Below are positions 46,268-59,276 of a stretch of 64,000 nt of DNA, one piece after another. Made by a program: the position numbers and the translations under genes. Position 1 is the stretch's first letter; each line of letters starts with the position of its first letter. The DNA is from Trifolium pratense (lineage: Eukaryota; Streptophyta; Magnoliopsida; Fabales; Fabaceae), in contig NC_060060.1 of the NCBI RefSeq assembly GCF_020283565.1, forward strand, positions 27,032,001-27,096,000. The letters are read 5' to 3'. The notes beneath the pieces were generated by a model. That model saw only the letters and a program-made list of their open reading frames with translations. It had not been told where the DNA came from and did no database searches.

Positions 46268-49200
46268 ATGTTTCACCCATTTTCATTTCGTTGTTCCAAC
46301 CATGCTTCTCCGACGCCGTTTCGTTCCCTATTCCTTCTCAATACTACGTCGTTTCATCTCGCCGGTCAATCTCTCACTTTTCCATTTTCCCGCCGGCAGT
46401 TAAATCCACCGGCACTCCGGTCAGTTCCCCCAGTGAGAGCTGTTGCCTCCTCCTCTTCACCACTCTTCGATATCAGCGGAGGCAAAGGGTAGGTACATGT
46501 AATAATTGCTCCTTAAAACCCTTGTTTATGCTTCATTGTTAACGGTTGTTAAATTTTCTAATGTTGAAATTGGGAACTTCAATTTAGCACTTCTCTCAAA
46601 TCATTATTATCGTTTTAGAATATCAACCGTTGTACTTATTATTTTTCAATCATAATAATCCTGTATAGTAAACCATCAAACTAATTGTAACGGATAAATT
46701 AGATTCTAGGGACGAAACCGATAGAATCAAGTCTCAAAGTAGGAATTCTAACGAATTGAATAGAATTCGATACAAATAAGATTATACAAACATAAATGAG
46801 AGAGTTTTGAGAGAAGAAGATAATTGTTCATTCATTCATTGATTTTCAAAGTGAGGCACAATGCCTTTAAATACAACCCTAAAGGATAAAAATGTCAAAT
46901 GACATAAAATAAACTATTATTTAAAATAAACTATTAATTGATACTTAATTCCTGTCACACTAGTCTCTGACGTTGTAGGACACTCTCAAATCGGTCGATT
47001 ATGAATATATTTAAAATTTTGAATTTAAAAATAAGGGGATGAATACTATTTAGGCCTATAGTATTTACTAGTCTTTTCGTATCCTTGTTGGGGTTGATTG
47101 TCAAGTCTCACATTGTTGGAGAAATCCTACATTGCTTAGTGTGGTGAAGCACGAGTAGACTAAGAGTATATATTGGACCTAGGTTCTTTGTTTTAGATGC
47201 ATCATCTGGCTTAGTTTAAATATTTGTTTTGGAGAGTGTGGGTGTATTGAGGGTCGTGTGATGGTTGAGAGAAGTCTATGTGTTGTAAATTTTTTCACAT
47301 AGTAACAATTCTCTGGTTGTCGAGTTTCTACGTTATATTCTTGTGTTGTGATTGTGCTTATATCCCCTCCCTCCATCTCATGTTACAACCGTTTACGGTT
47401 TTAACACATGAATTAAGTAATGCAATTCATATCATAAATTTAGAAAAATATTGTATACTTTTCTACATTGCCATTTGCAATAATATAAAAAGAGAAGTTG
47501 ATCATGGTTAAAGAAGAAAAACACTTAAATTCCATTTGCTTATGTGCATAGAAAAGTTTGACCAGTTTGGGTATAGGATTGTTTATTTTTACTATGTTGT
47601 CAATAGCATGCTATAGTGGAATAGTGTAGCAGTGGTAGGATTCGGCACGATGCCATCTCCCCGTAAGCCGCTTTCAGCAATAACGGTTGTAGCGGCCATG
47701 AAATGTGGGAATCCCACTATCCGCTCTACCACTATAGCAATCTTTACTAACAAGTTGTGCCTAATGGAGATTAGGAGTTTGGGGTGGAAGAAGAAGAGTT
47801 TTAATTAAGTGATGAACAAGATAATATTGATGTGGTGGAACTTAGAATTGAAGATGAGGCATATGCTGATGTGAAACATGCTTTTGATTACTTTTAGAAC
47901 TTATTTTGATGTGAAATGACAAATTTGATTATAGCTATTAAGTATGGTTGTCCCTTTAATTTACGTTTACTTTGTACATTGTTTTTTAGTCTTTGCTTAA
48001 ATGGCCATCTCACTATCCGCTGTAGCATTTTTAGGGTTCGGCGCTACGCACGACTATCTGGGATTTACAACATACAGTAGTTTCTAGCTTGACAGCATTG
48101 TAGTGTACATGTTTTATCGATATTATATTTTTATTGAAATCATGAAAATGGAAATGTAAATTTTTCATTCTTTGTAATAATATCACAGGCAGGTTATACT
48201 CATTTGCCTTTATCATTTTGCAGCATGAGTGGGTTCTTCGATGTCGAACTAAAAGTTCGTGATTATGAGTTGGATCAGTTTGGTGTGGTCAACAATTCAG
48301 TTTATGCTGGTTATTGTCAACATGGTGAGACCTCATGAAACATGTAGATTTTCAGTACCACAAACTGTTACTTTTATATGAATTTGATGTTGAGATCACT
48401 TTTCACATAAGATGTGTGTTAATTTTGAAATGTTCACATGTCTAAATGAAACAAGTTTGTCATGGCATAATGTGGACAGCACTGGTGTGGTAATTTGATG
48501 ACTTTAGGATCAAAATATTGTTTACTGTCGGTATCTTTAATCCCTTTCTCTAGGGAAAAAAATATATTGTTTGATTTATAGTCTTGCGCAAATGACTTGA
48601 GTTTAGACTTGCGGTCCATATTTTAAAACCACATGTGTCAAAAAAATCCATTTGGTAAGCAACAAAACCAGAGCAGCACAAGCATAAGATACAATTTTTA
48701 TAATCTTTTATTCATGGCTAAACAAAGATATAGACTCAATAATCATATCAAGAAGGAATGTAATTGGTCTAAACTTTGATTCAAGGGAGTTATTGACATT
48801 GCACAGCTATTTATGGTGTGGTGCTTGAGGTAATGTCTAAACCTTAGGATTTTGAAGGGTCACACCAAACTTTCTGTTCAAATTTGGATGCAAACAGTTA
48901 TTTACACTGCTAGTTTCTTTTTGTTCAATGAGTGGTTTACATATGGTATGTTTCATATCTTGGCTATGCTTTTAAATGTTGCCCCCTTTTTCATGATCTA
49001 TTTTTTGGTGTATTCAATCCTTTTTAATTTAGTGATCAGGGGGTGACCCATAATAGGACCCTGAATTGAAATAGGGTCAGTTGATTACATACAACTATTT
49101 GATGTATCATTCTGAATTTTGTAGCAATTTAAGAGTACTCCAATTTTTCCATTCATAAACTGATCATTTATATCTAAATATCTTCATAAGGTCGTCATGA

Positions 49201-49749
49201 ATTCTTGGAAAGCATTGGTATTAATTGTGATACTGTAGCTCGAAGTGGTGAAGCATTGGCCTTGTCAGAACTATCCTTCAAATACCTTGCACCTCTAAGA
49301 GTAAGTCACGCTAATTTCATTGGTCATTTGTATTTTTTAGCCATCATCTCCTGATACAAGGTAGTAACTCTAAAAGGATATGACGATTATATAGCATAGA
49401 TCTGTTTTGCTTGCCAATGTTTATGTTTGTACTGATTTTTAAAAACTTTCAACCAGAGTGGAGACAAATTTGTCGTAAAGGTTAAGATTTCTGGCTCCTC
49501 AGCTGCTCGTATACACTTTGATCACTTCATCTATAAACTACCAAACCTAGAGGTGTATTTCCATCACTCTCTGTTTACATTTTTACCGTCACTTAACATA
49601 TTTGTTGATATTTTTGGTAAATTTGATGACAGCCTATTTTGGAAGCTAGGGCCACAGCAGTGTGGCTTGACAAAAACTATCGTCCTATTCGAATTCCGGC
49701 AGATATTAGGTCTAAATTTGTTAAACTTATTCGTAGTGAGGACTCATAA
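46268..49749 (+). CDS. ALT: Acyl-lipid thioesterase (ALT/MKS2-type hotdog), copy B, canonical
   Basis: Exons: 46268-46488, 48224-48324, 49191-49300, 49457-49552 and 49633-49749. They join to 214 residues. The N-terminal ~70 residues are rich in Ser, Arg and Pro with few acids, as in a plastid transit peptide. The 4HBT/hotdog domain reads [21 protein letters not shown] (probable catalytic D91), [53 protein letters not shown] and [14 protein letters not shown], and it ends SEDS. This agrees with ALT/MKS2-type proteins, which hydrolyse medium-chain acyl-ACP or beta-ketoacyl-ACP in plastids and can feed methylketone or fatty-acid-derived volatiles. It is a same-strand tandem duplicate of the gene at 38345, with shared intron positions. 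All family motifs are kept, so this is probably the active copy. Confidence 0.92.
47586..48062. repeat. Repeat with tagcgg/ccgctgtag words in ALT copy B intron 1
   Basis: The left part (about 47600-47745) and the right part (about 48003-48050) share cactatccgct and ggttcggc(a/g)c words typical of a TIR-type legume repeat. The ends could not be fixed and no target duplication was found. Confidence 0.3.
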
Positions 49750-50044
49750 ATCATGCATCTTTCGGAGCAACTATTATTGATAGATCATTGAGAAAGTAAG
49801 CTATTTTTGTACTTTCCTTCTATTTGGAATGTGAATGAGCAAAGAGGTAGCAGTAGTACCATACTGTAATGCAGAGTCCTGTAATTTTAAATAGTAAAAA
49901 ACCTAGCTTAAACCATAATTCTAACAATATTAAACAGTTCAGTTTTCGATGCTTAGTAAAAATAAACAGCATAGGGACTCTATTTTCTTGTTAGTCTGAA
50001 TACTTAGGCTCTTTCCGGCTTTCTCATTGTTTATTACTTGCTAC

Positions 50045-50505
50045 CATGGTTTCAAATTGTTGTTCAAGTTGCAGATGCGGTCGTTGCAATTGCGGCTGCA
50101 GTGACGCGCATTGCACCTGTTGCGGCGTGAAATAATTTTAAATTTTCACAAAATATTTAAATTAGACCACCACTACACTGTTTTTCTACCATAATAGAGT
50201 CTCAACCTGCTATGTAAATACCAATTGAGAGGTACTTGAAATACACAATTGAGAGATTGTTTAAAGGGAGATTTTTCATTTGATTTGAAGTAGGTTGGGA
50301 TTTGGGATTCTTCAATTTTAATTTTCAGTGAGAAGATTTGAACGAAAATGGTTGAATGTCTGTTGCAATTCGTGATGCAATTATGATGCAGCCAAACACG
50401 TGATTGAAGATCACACCGCAATTGCAGTGAGATGCGGTTGCGGAGGCTACTACATCAATAATATTGTGGCCTCCATTGCGGATGCGAACCACAATTTGAA
50501 ACCAT
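50045..50505. mobile_element. TIR element, about 460 bp, with CATGGTTTCAAATTG ends
   Basis: The left end catggtttcaaattgttgtt pairs with the right-end complement catggtttcaaattgtggtt. Subterminal GC-rich words (gcggttgc, gcaattgc) lie inside both ends. Superfamily not determined. Confidence 0.65.
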
Positions 50506-50519
50506 GTGTGCTAATGATT

Positions 50520-51165
50520 AAAAGGGTGGGGGGAATTACATGTTTGAACCATTTTTTCTTGTGTATGTATGCTTAGCTTCTTCTGGTGTTGAGTAATTGC
50601 TGAGGTATTCATGTGAAGTTGTTGAGAAATATATATTTTTTTTGATATATAAGTTGTTGAGAAATATTGGACAATGTGAATTAAGTCCAGAATTTAAACA
50701 TTATATACTAAAGATGGTGCTTTTAATTTCCAATATGGCGGCCTTTGAAATTTGCTACTTAACTTTTTGACAAAAAAACTTTGCTACCTAAAGTCCAGCT
50801 GACTACAAAGTTTGTCAGATTTTGTAATTGTTTTTCAAATTTAACCAATCATAAACTCTTCATCATCCCCATATGATTTTTTTTAGTTAATTATATTGGT
50901 AGTGTTATCTATTACTATGTAAGTTGTGTCTTTTTAAATTAGAGCATTAGGATTAGAATACATTATGAGATGGGAGGAGTGTTTTGAATATAACAATTAA
51001 CTATTCAAGAAATATTGTATTATTGTGGCACCAAACTGTATAATCAAATGGAATAGTTGAAAATTGTCTTTAAGTGGAATAGTTTATTATGCTGGTAGCC
51101 GTGGAAGTTGAGTTGTCCTCAAATGAGAATTATTTTTGTTATCCTACTGGCTACTCATGTGTCCT
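50520..51165. other. AT-rich sequence downstream of ALT copy B
   Basis: No gene or structured repeat was recognised. Confidence 0.45.
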
Positions 51166-51228
51166 ATACATTTTTCATGTTACCCTTTCGCTACTTAAGT
51201 AGTTTATGTTATAAAAATGAGAAATTTT

Positions 51229-51322
51229 GAGGAAAAAACACCCTACCAAGATTACGCCCGCTACTTAAGTAGCGGTTTAAGTAGCGGACGTTATAAAAAT
51301 CTTGGTAGGGTGTTTTTTCCTC
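51229..51322. repeat. Foldback element with 22-bp perfect arms and an ACTTAAGT core, copy 1
   Basis: Arms gaggaaaaaacaccctacca(ag) at 51229-51250 and the exact complement at 51301-51322. The core holds an 18-bp perfect palindrome, ccgctacttaagtagcgg, at 51259-51276. Related sequence occurs at 63565-63685. Confidence 0.8.
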
Positions 51323-51425
51323 TAAAAAACACTCTTTTATTCCCTAAAGATGCATTTGTTGCTCCATAAATGACGGTCCATATTTAGAGTTTTGAAACAA
51401 TTCTTTTTTATTCCATGAAGTTTCG

Positions 51426-52034
51426 CGAGCATTTAGGGATGACGATGGATAGGGTATGGGTAGGGTACCATAGTAGCCATCCCTATACCCGCAAATTGAA
51501 AAAATACCCATACCCATCCCCATACCCTATGGATACCTAAGTACCAATACTCGTACACGTTATCCGCATTTTTACTAAAAATAAATTGATCAATTATAAA
51601 ATATCATATCATTTTAACATAATTAAAAAATTTCAAAGATTTTAATATTGACTAATGAAAATTATAAACAATATTGTTACCAACCTTATGTTAAAGTTCA
51701 TATTTATGTTAAATATTCACTTTATTTTTGTATAATTTTGTTATAAATAAATATTTTTATTAAAAACATGTAATAGTTTAATAGTGTTGTATTGTTTTAA
51801 ATTGATTTACATATATTATTATATAATAATATAAATAAAATAAATAAATATATATTATGTGGGTATGTGGCGGGGTGGGTACTAAGGTACCCCGTACCCG
51901 CACTAGTACTCGTTCATTTTTGCGGGTAATTACCCATGCCCGTACCCAAAATACGAGTTTTTACCCTCCCCGTTGTTGGTAATTTTTGTGGGCACCCTCT
52001 GAGTATGAGTCAAATTGTCATCCCTACGCGCATT
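51426..52034. mobile_element. hAT-like element, 593 bp
   Basis: The element 51434-52026 starts tagggatgacgatgg and ends ttgtcatcccta. The flanking 8-bp repeats cgagcatt and cgcgcatt differ at one base. Subterminal regions are rich in gggta/taccc words. No transposase. Confidence 0.75.
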
Positions 52035-52758
52035 AAATTTGTTTTTTTTTTTACTCAACTTTAATTCAATCACCGTTTAATTAATGACTCGGATTCTCCT
52101 TCCAAATCAGGCTGCAAATATTATTACACATAATGACCGTGTAATTAATGACGTGAGTTTATAAGGCAACAATGTAAATACGTATATTATTACACATAAT
52201 GACAAGGTGAGCACTCCGGTACACATCTTATGTGGACGTGTACCGGTACACTGTTAAGGTGTATAATTTTAATTGGTCCATATGTAATAATAATTTAACA
52301 TGTCATTTCAAGACTTCTTTAAATAGAAATTTCCTAAATTACTCTTTTAATTTACAAAAATTTTAAAATGGAAATTAAAAAAATTTCCTAAATTGTCTTT
52401 TGTCAAAATAAATAGAGATGTTTTGTAAAAAAAAATAAAATAAAAAGAGATGAGATGAGATTTTTAATTTACAAAAATTTCAAAATGGTTTTTTTTTTTA
52501 CAAAAGGGTTTTTTTTTTGTGAAATTGACAAAAGGGTTTTAATATATGTGTTTTTTTGCTTTTCATCAATTTCTATTATTTTTTATACTTATAGCACCAC
52601 TCGTTTTGAAACATTTCTTTCAATTTCTCGTAAAGTTCATATTTTTGTTTCATATATGCAATTTCGAGGTTTTTCAATTTCCGACGGTTGGATTTTTTTT
52701 TTGTTTTAGGTTGTGGGTATCATTCTTCTCTTTCTTGCATCAAAAAAATCTTACTAAA

Positions 52759-52908
52759 TACCCCTTCCGATCCTATATATAAGAAAAAGTTTATGTTTAA
52801 ATTTAATGTAAAGTTGATGTATCTAAACTATAATGTTATCTAGATACATCAATTTTACAATGAATCTAAAAAATAAACTTTTTCTTATATATAGGATCGG
52901 ATGGAGTA
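52759..52908. mobile_element. Stowaway-like MITE, 146 bp
   Basis: The ends ccccttccgatcctatatat / atatataggatcggatggag and the internal arms tagatacatcaatttta are complementary. TA flanks both sides (52759-52760 and 52907-52908). Confidence 0.85.
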
Positions 52909-53043
52909 ACATTTTCCTTTAGGGTATGTTTGTTTCAAAGTAGATGGAGTGAAGGGGAGGTGAGGAAATATTTGTAATAAAGGGTAATTTTGGTAGAAAC
53001 TCTCAAATATCTCAAATGTTATATATTTTTTAAAAAACTCTCT

Positions 53044-53046
<3 letters not shown>

Positions 53047-53120
<74 letters not shown>
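53047..53120. repeat. (AT)n microsatellite
   Basis: A continuous AT run. The apparent minus-strand open frame made of Ile-Tyr repeats is only this microsatellite. Confidence 0.95.
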
Positions 53121-53124
<4 letters not shown>

Positions 53125-53210
53125 AGAAACTCTCAAATATTTTTTTTGTACAATATTTGAGATATTTGGGAGTTTCTACCAAAATTACCCTTTACTAAAA
53201 ATATTCCTTC

Positions 53211-53520
53211 AATTTTTTTTTTTTTTAATCAAGCAAACTTAACGTCTTTCATCAACTAGTAAATGTTCAATACATAAGAGAATAATCTCAAATCTACGGA
53301 AACTAGCCCAAGAATTGGCCGTCCGAGCAAGTGAACGAGCAACCATATTCACTTGTCTCCTAACAAACTTCACTTCAAAGTTTATACACGATAACATAAT
53401 TTGGATAATATCAGCAACAATTAAACTAAATTCCGAATTATCACTATGCCTCGTTCGAATAGCTTCAGTTAAAACCTGTGAGTCGCTTTCAAATTGAACC
53501 CTATACAGACCTCTATTAGG
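53211..53520 (-). mobile_element. LINE 3' end with an open RNase H-like domain
   Basis: On the minus strand an uninterrupted frame of about 90 codons ends at the stop 53241-53239. It reads YRVQFESDSQVLTEAIRTRH, then NFEVKFVRRQVNMVARSLAR, the C-terminal RNase H pattern of plant LINE ORF2. The usual His in VAHSLA is Arg here. A poly-A tail (poly-T on plus, about 53212-53226) follows about 10 bp after the stop, as expected for a 5'-truncated LINE insertion. Confidence 0.7.
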
Positions 53521-53762
53521 TAAATGAATATTTTTCCGATATATTAGATCATTAAATTATTTAGGTAAATGAATATTTTTCCAAAAAAAATCATTTTTTA
53601 TCATTTAAAATATTATAATAACTAAATACTATTTATCAAAATTATAAAAAAAAAAAAATTATCACTCATAATAGTCAATATTGATTTTTTTTATGAAAAA
53701 ATGTAAAAACGTTTGTGTATGGCTTATAAAACATTGAAATTGTGTCTTTTCTTATGAAACTA

Positions 53763-56700
53763 CTAGCATGACACCCGTGCGTCCGCACGGGAGTCGCGGC
53801 GTTGCCGCTCCTCATTTGGTAAGATGAAATTTATTGGAAAGTAGATTAAAATATAAAAGAAAAATAGAAGGGATATAATATTTGGTAAAAAAAATAGAAA
53901 AAAAACAATGGTAAAATTATCACAAAAAAACTTTAGTATAACATAGTATAATCAATGTTCAAAGATTATGGAATTTATTTAACAACTTTATAGTATAGTT
54001 TATCAAAATTGTAGGTAAAGCATGCCGTACGTGTACCAAGGTACTTATCAGGAAATTAATATGAAAGAGCATATTTATAAATTAAGCAAAATCAAAATCA
54101 ACCACCATGACCATTCTTATCACCACAAACTACCCAAACTCAAAATTGGAGAGACTAAAAGCATATATTAAATTTAATTATTTCTCCTAATTTTCTAAAA
54201 CAAAAGACTAAATACTCAATTTAATTCCTAAAAAAAATTAACAATTTATAAAGGAAAACTATTTTCTTATAGTTGAATACTGTATTGTACCAAAACTTTT
54301 GAGGTCTTGGTCATTGTCGTTATTAGAAATAAAACTTTTGAGGTCTTGGTCATTGTCGTTATTAGAAATATATCTTGTACTCCTATCTACTAATCCATTT
54401 ATGTGATTCTAATTAAGTCTACGATAATGGGAGGTTACGCCGAAAGATGTTCTTATAAAATCTTGGAAAAGTATGTACCGAAACAAAATCAATCTTTGAA
54501 AAGTTTATATTGCTTTTGCTACTTTAGGTCTCCATAGAAATATAAATATAGATAATGTAAAAATTGTGAAAAAAAATAGGCTACCTTATTAATATATTAG
54601 TAAAAATATAGGTCTTGTAAAAATCACCAAAAAACTTATGTCAATATATTAATATATGAGTATAAATATAGTCACGTAAAAATTATTAAAAAATAGGCAA
54701 TCGTATGTGAAAATATAGGTCTCACAACAATCATCAAAATAATTAGGTCACCGTATTAAATATGAGTATAATCTGTATATTTGTAAAATAAAAAAAAATA
54801 GACAACTTAATTTTTATTTTATTTTTGTTACAAACAACTTAATTAATATATAATTAAAAGTATAAGTCCCATAGAAACCACACCAACAAAAAAGTTTCCA
54901 TATTAATATATGAGTTATAAATATAACCCTATAATATATACACAAAATACCCATGAAAGTTTATCTAATGTACCCCCTCAAATAGCCCTCTTTATCCAAA
55001 ACGATATAAGACATGGCTGAGGTTTTTGTTTCTCTTTTATAATAAAGTTTTGTTTCAAAAAAAATAAATAAATATAGGTCCCGCAAATGTTATAAAAGAT
55101 GGACAAACTTATTAATATGAGTAAAACACATAGGTTCCCATAATCCCATGTACCCAAAAAAAAAAACACATATGTTCCCAGAAATCACACAAAAGATTAG
55201 GTTCTCGTACTAATATATGATTATAAATATAGCTCTAAAAAAAATAGTAAAAATTTGAAAACTAAAATTTATTTGGAAAAGTGCAAATAATAGGTATTTA
55301 TTGGTGAATTAAGATGATGGTATAATAGGAAGATAATGTGCAAAAATTCACTTTCTTAATTTAGTGTTATCATTCTAACTGAACACTTATAAAAAATCAA
55401 AAGGAGTAAAATATTAAAAAGGAATTAACCATCTCAAGAAAAATTTTAAAATATTGAAATTATTTACTAACTTTCAAATATGACACAAAATACCCATGAA
55501 AGTGATGATGTGTCAAATTATTAAGTAGGGGATTTTCACATGTATCTAGTTTTCTTAGGTCCTTTGTAATATATATATATATATGAGTATGAATATAGTC
55601 CCGTAAAAATTATTAAAAAATAGGCGATCTTATTAATATGTTAGTGAAAATATATGTCTCACAACAATCATCAAAATAATTAGGTCACCGTATTAAATAT
55701 GAGTATAAAGTTAGGTTCTACATAAATTATTAAAGATCAGGAAACCTTATTAATAAGAGGATAAATATAGGTCACTCACAATTCACACAAAAGATTATGT
55801 CTCCGTATAAATATATGAGTATAACTCGTATAATTATTAAAAAAAAAACAACTTTATTAATATAGGAGCAAAAATATAAGGCCCGGAGATATAACAAAAA
55901 AAAGAGGTTCCCGTATTAATATGAATATAGCCCGTAAAATTATTAAAAAAAATAGACAACATAATATATTAGTAAAAACACAAGTTCTTTGAGAATCACA
56001 AAAAATAGTAGATTTTCGTATTAATATATGAGTATAAATATAGGTCTCACAAAAAATAGTAAAAAACTGACAACTTCATTAATAAGAGTAAAAACATAGG
56101 TCTCGCATAAATCCCACAAAAAATTAGATCCTTGTATTAATATATGAGTATAAATATATGTCATGTAGAAATTATGAAGAATGAACAACTTTATTAATAT
56201 ATGATTAAAAATATAAATCTCGTAGAAATCAGAAAAACAATAGGTTCTCCCATTAATATCTGAGTATAAATTTAGGTCCAACATAAATTATTTAAAATCA
56301 GGAAACCACCTCAAATATGACACAAAATACCCTTGAAAATAATTATGTGTCAAAAAATGAAAAAAGAGGAAAATTGGTGATTTCATATGTATCTTCTTTT
56401 TTCCTTAAAAAAAAAAGTATCTTCTTTACATATATTGTAGATGTGTCATTATATTCATTCATCGGTCATAATTATTAATTTTATGTGGATTTCTATATGT
56501 TATTTATTTTATTTTTTTGTAAGGTAAAGAAATGTTTTAAATTGAGTAATTAAAACAAAATTAATACAGCCTATATAGTAGATTGTATAGGATATATCGA
56601 TGCCCAGCTAATTGATTTTTGTTTAATAAAAAAATTGAATTTATATAAAGTGAGGTAATTTGAATTTGGGTTACATACAAAAAATTGGAGTTTTAGATAA

Positions 56701-57265
56701 AAAGAAAAAAATTGTGGGAGAAGTAACAAATAAAGTGGTGTTTTGTGGTTACAATTGGACATTTAACTCATATTGGTTCCAAAAATTTACAATATATGAA
56801 AAGAAAATACATATGAAATCACCCTTGAAAATGATTATGTCTCAAAAAATGAAAAAGGGGCAAATTGGTAATTTCATATGCATATTCTTTTCATATATTG
56901 TAGATATAAAGTGAGGTAATTTAATTTGAATTTGGGTTACATACAAAAAATTGGATTTTTAGATAAAAAGAAAAAAATCATGGGAGAAGTAACAAATAAA
57001 GTGGAGTTTTGTGGTTACAATTGGGCATTTAACTCATATTGGTTCCAAAAATATAACAAATTAATTCATATGGCTTAGTGGTAAATATAATAAAAAATGT
57101 AACTAAAAGATTAAGTGCTCGAATCCTGCTTAGAAATGTTTTAGCATTTTTCTACTAATTTTTTTAATAAAGACACAAAATACCCTTGAAAATGATTATG
57201 TGTCAAAAAATGAAGTAGGGGAAAATTAGTGATTTCATATGTATCTTCTTTTTATATATTGTAGA
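53763..57265 (-). mobile_element. Helitron copy 1 (non-autonomous), 3.5 kb
   Basis: On the minus strand the 3' end carries the hairpin cccgtgcg-ga-cgcacggg and then gtgtcatgCTAG followed by T (53762). The 5' end reads TCTACAATATATAAAAAGAA at 57265. There is no Rep/helicase frame. The interior is AT-rich with repeated tattaatatatgagtataaatatag words and a duplicated block of about 40 bp near 54286-54368. Further 5'-end-like sequences occur at 56441 and 56904, each with A before TC. The base before the outer TC is T rather than A. Near-identical to the copy at 57442-61413. Confidence 0.8.
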
Positions 57266-57441
57266 AAATTGGGCATTTAATTTAATGCTTTAGTTTTGTC
57301 AAAAAAAAAAATTTAATGCTTTAGATTTGCCCCAAAATTAAAGTTAATGCCCTACGTAAAGACAAACTAAGTTTTCGGATTTAGATCCTCTTGAGCTTTT
57401 TCTCTCGTATCGTCTATTCTGCTCTAAATTTACATTATTCA
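57266..57441. other. 176-bp spacer between the two Helitrons
   Basis: Unique AT-rich sequence that is not part of the repeated unit. It may be the original host sequence or MULE interior between two insertions. Confidence 0.55.
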
Positions 57442-59235
57442 CTAGCATGACACCCGTGCGTCCACACGGGAGTCGCGGCGTTGCCGCTCCTCATTTGGTA
57501 AGATGAAATTTATTGGAAAGTAGATTAAAATATAAAAGAAAAATAGAAGGGATATACTATTTGGTAAAAAAAATAGAAAAAGAACAATGGTAAAATTATC
57601 ACAAAAAACTTTAGTATAACATAGTATAATCAATGTTCAAAGATTATGGAATTTATTTAACAACTTTATAGTATAGTTTATCAAAATTGTAGGTAAAGCA
57701 TGCCGTACGTGTACCAAGGTACTTATCTGGAAATTAATATGAAAGAGCATATTTATAAATTAAGCAAAATCAAAATCAACCACCATGACCATTCTTATCA
57801 CCACAAACTACCCAAACTCAAAATTGGAGAGACTAAAAGCATATATTAAATTTAATTATTTCTCCTAATTTTCTAAAACAAAAGACTAAATACTCAATTT
57901 AATTCCTAAAAAAAATTAACAATTTATAAAGGAAAACTATTTTCTTATAGTTGAATACTGTATTGTACCAAAACTTTTGAGGTCTTGGTCATTGTCGTTA
58001 TTAGAAATAAAACTTTTGAGGTCTTGGTCATTGTCGTTATTAGAAATATATCTTGTATCTACTAATCCATTTATGTGATTCTAATTAAGTCTACGATAAT
58101 GGGAGGTTACGCCGAAAGATGTTCTTATAAAATCTTGGAAAAGTATGTACCGAAACAAAATCAATCTTTGAAAAGTTTATATTGCTTTTGCTACTTTAGG
58201 TCTCCATAGGAATATAAATATAGATAATGTAAAAATTGTGAAAAAAAATAGGCTACCTTATTAATATATTAGTAAAAACATAGGTCTTGTAAAAATCACC
58301 AAAAAACTTATGTCAATGTATTAATATATGAGTATAAATATAGTCACGTAAAAATTATTAAAAAATAGGCAATCGTATGTGAAAATATAGGTCTCACAAC
58401 AATCATCAAAATAATTAGGTCACCGTATTAAATATGAGTATAATCTGTATATTTGTAAAATAAAAAAAATAGACAACTTAATTTTTATTTTATTTTTGTT
58501 ACAAACAACTTAATTAATATATAATTAAAAGTATAAGTCCCGTAGAAACCACACCAACAAAAAAGTTTCCATATTAATATATGAGTATAAATATAACCCT
58601 ATAATATATACACAAAATACCCATGAAAGTTTATCTAATGTACCCCCTCAAATAGCCCTCTTTATCCAAAACGATATAAGACATGGCTGAGGTTTTTGTT
58701 TCTCTTTTATAATAAAGTTTTTGTTTCAAAAAAAATAAATAAATATAGGTCCCGCAAATGTTATAAAAGATGGACAAACTTATTAATATGAGTAAAACAC
58801 ATAGGTTCCCATAATCCCATGTACCAAAAAAAAAACACATATGTTCCCAGAAATCACACAAAAGATTAGGTTCTCGTACTAATATATGATTATAAATATA
58901 CCTCTAAAAAAAATAGTAAAAATTTGAAAACTAAAATTTATTTGGAAAAGTGCAAATAATAGGTATTTATTGGTGAATTAAGATGAGGGTATAATAGGAA
59001 GATAATGTGCAAAAATTCACTTTCTTAATTTAGTGTTATCATTCTAACTGAACACTTATAAAAAATCAAAAGGAGTAAAATATTAAAAAGGAATTAACCA
59101 TCTCAAGAAAAATTTTAAAATATTGAAATTATTTACTAACTTTCAAATATGACACAAAATACCCATGAAAGTGATGATGTGTCAAATTATTAAGTAGGGG
59201 ATTTTCACATGTATCTAGTTTTCTTAGGTCCTTTG

Positions 59236-59276
<41 letters not shown>

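Noticed and set aside
52885..53136. Minus-strand open frame with long Ile-Tyr repeats
   Set aside because: It is a translated AT microsatellite.
57070..57150. tRNA gene candidate (tggcttagtggtaaat ... gctcgaatcc)
   Set aside because: No cloverleaf, and it is repeated within the Helitron 5' modules, so it is a carried retroposon fragment.
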